A stretch of 7,401 bases of DNA, from assembly GCA_029260335.1 (NCBI GenBank), contig JAJDDL010000365.1, positions 1 through 7,401 on the forward strand, in the 5' to 3' direction. The first letter of the stretch is position 1; every line of letters starts with the position of its first letter. Below are positions 6,437 through 7,401 of the stretch, piece by piece. A program made the translations under genes and the position numbers. The notes beneath the pieces were generated by a model, which worked only from the letters and a program-made list of their open reading frames with translations, did no database searches and had not been told where the DNA came from. The stretch comes from Phycisphaerales bacterium (GTDB lineage Bacteria > Planctomycetota > Phycisphaerae > Phycisphaerales > UBA1924).

Positions 6437-7260
6437 CGTTCTTGACCCAGAGCGACGACAATCTCGGCCCCGATCGAGACATCTTCGGACGTACGCCATC
6501 CAAGACAAGCGACTGGTCCCATCGCCGAGGAGAGCCCCGGGTGTTTGCGTTCGGTTGGACGCTGTATCTCATGGCGGTGGTGGGGCTCATGTTCGCCCAA
6601 GGCGGGGCACTCTCGACCTTCTCGGCAGAGTCCTTCCGACCGACCGCGCGGGTCACCATGGTCCTCTTGCTCGTCGGAGGGCTCGTGCTCTGGCCCCTGG
6701 TGCGGCTGAGCCAGGCCAAACCCCGCGCAGGAGGGATCTCGGCGACGATCCGCGACCTGGTCGTCATCCTCGTGCCGGCGCAGGCCCTTGTCTGGCCTCA
6801 GACCTGGCTTGCCGACTGGCCACTCGAGGTCGTCATGATGCTCGATGCGGTGCTCTTTGTCTGGGTGATGCTCGTCGGCGGCATCATCGCGCTGGGCCTT
6901 GGTCCTGCCGAGGGCAAGGTGACCTTGCAGGCGTTGCAAATCGAAGGCAAGGAGGTCGCGCTGCGCACCCGCTCCTGGGCGCTTTTGGCATGCCTCTTGG
7001 TTGGGATCATCGGACTCGCCGTCCCCTCGTTTTACCAGACCGTGCAGCCGGGCTGGTACCAGGCCCGTCCCGGATGGATGGCGAGCCCATACTTGTCAAT
7101 CTTCGAGGTCTCGCGAGATCGAGCGTGGCTTCCCGCAGGAGCGGCGGTCAGTCGGATACACTGGCTCTGGATTTCGGCAGTAGGCTTGGCCGGTGCCACG
7201 GTTTGGCTCATGGCCCTCATCGTCAACGCACTGCGTGCAAAGCCCCTTGGGCCCGCCTGA
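6433..7260 (+). CDS. Six-helix integral membrane protein of unknown function
   Basis: I do not recognise this 275-residue protein. It begins at a GTG that overlaps the stop of the FtsQ-like gene (GTGA), with no clear Shine-Dalgarno sequence, so it probably depends on coupling to that gene. A polar N-terminal tail of about 37 residues, rich in Asp/Ser/Arg, precedes hydrophobic segments at about 38-58, 73-92, 106-126, 133-156, 182-200 and 243-266. Positive charges fall after segments 2 and 4 and at both ends, so both termini are predicted in the cytoplasm. The loop between segments 5 and 6 (201-241) would be outside and is rich in Trp, Tyr and Pro. A cytoplasmic loop of about 25 residues (157-181) carries Lys, Glu and Arg. 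No catalytic motif is visible. It does not look like FtsW/RodA (too few helices) or MraY. A role in envelope synthesis or division is inferred from position only. Confidence 0.8.
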   Translation: MTFLTQSDDNLGPDRDIFGRTPSKTSDWSHRRGEPRVFAFGWTLYLMAVVGLMFAQGGALSTFSAESFRPTARVTMVLLLVGGLVLWPLVRLSQAKPRAGGISATIRDLVVILVPAQALVWPQTWLADWPLEVVMMLDAVLFVWVMLVGGIIALGLGPAEGKVTLQALQIEGKEVALRTRSWALLACLLVGIIGLAVPSFYQTVQPGWYQARPGWMASPYLSIFEVSRDRAWLPAGAAVSRIHWLWISAVGLAGATVWLMALIVNALRAKPLGPA

Positions 7261-7263
7261 AGC

Positions 7264-7270
7264 GGGAGGA
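7264..7270 (+). promoter_or_regulatory. Strong ribosome binding site of greA
   Basis: GGGAGGA stands 6 bases before the ATG at 7277. It is the best Shine-Dalgarno match in the window, and it selects this ATG over other candidates. It suggests greA is translated independently of the coupled genes before it. Confidence 0.8.
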
Positions 7271-7276
7271 TCTCAC

Positions 7277-7401
7277 ATGGATGTCATTACCCCTACCGAA
7301 CGCGATACCCTGAGAAAACGAATGGAAGAGTTGATCGCCAACCGGCCGGTGATCAGCCAGCGCATCAAGGAAGCCAAGGAACTGGGCGATCTCAAGGAGA
7401 A
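7277..7401 (+). CDS. greA: Transcription elongation factor GreA (5' part, runs off the right edge)
   Basis: Only the first 41 codons are present. They read as the N-terminal coiled coil of GreA: LRKRMEELIANRPVISQRIK then EAKELGDLKE, closely matching the E. coli stretch around RPxII..I.EAREHGDLKEN. Asp38 and Glu41 correspond to the acidic tip residues that GreA inserts into the RNA polymerase secondary channel to trigger cleavage of backtracked RNA. The gene starts 16 bp after the membrane-protein stop, so it may belong to the same transcript. I see no terminator or clear promoter in the short gap. The similar GreB cannot be excluded from 41 residues, but GreA is far more widespread. Confidence 0.85.
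   Translation, partial: MDVITPTERDTLRKRMEELIANRPVISQRIKEAKELGDLKE

Noticed and set aside
7261..7276. Promoter or terminator between the membrane gene and greA
   Set aside because: The gap is only 16 bp and holds little besides the ribosome binding site.

Overview
The window is GC-rich and almost fully coding. It suggests a Planctomycetota-like bacterium, perhaps Phycisphaerae. That placement is inference from general character only: a MurC with an 'EACEFNRSF' variant segment, a Nudix box two residues longer than the classical one, and a division-wall cluster that runs from an FtsQ-like gene straight to greA. No rRNA or other marker is present to confirm it.

Layout. Positions 1-1939 are on the minus strand. 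They hold a Nudix hydrolase (1415-1939) followed by an NfeD-type ClpP-class membrane serine protease, which starts at 1376 and runs off the left edge. A gap of about 100 bp (1940-2040) separates this pair from a divergent plus-strand run: murC (2041-3630), murB (3655-4569), ddl (4566-5492), an ftsQ/divIB-like gene (5492-6436), an unrecognised six-helix membrane protein (6433-7260), and the first 41 codons of greA (7277 to the right edge).

Function. murC, murB and ddl make peptidoglycan precursors. MurB makes UDP-MurNAc from the enolpyruvyl intermediate, MurC adds L-Ala, and Ddl makes the D-Ala-D-Ala dipeptide that is later joined to the stem. The FtsQ-like protein would act in the divisome at the septal membrane. 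From murB to the unknown membrane gene, neighbours overlap by 1-4 bases, so these genes are almost certainly co-transcribed and translationally coupled. This is a shortened dcw (division and cell wall) cluster. Where ftsA and ftsZ commonly follow ftsQ, this window has an uncharacterised polytopic membrane protein and then greA, a transcript-cleavage factor with its own strong ribosome binding site.

No tRNA, rRNA, CRISPR array, insertion sequence, phage gene or convincing terminator was seen. This is mainly an ordinary housekeeping region. The points most worth a second look are the unknown membrane gene at the ftsA/ftsZ position, a cysteine at the usual catalytic serine of MurB, and -10-like boxes placed as if the two minus-strand genes were leaderless.
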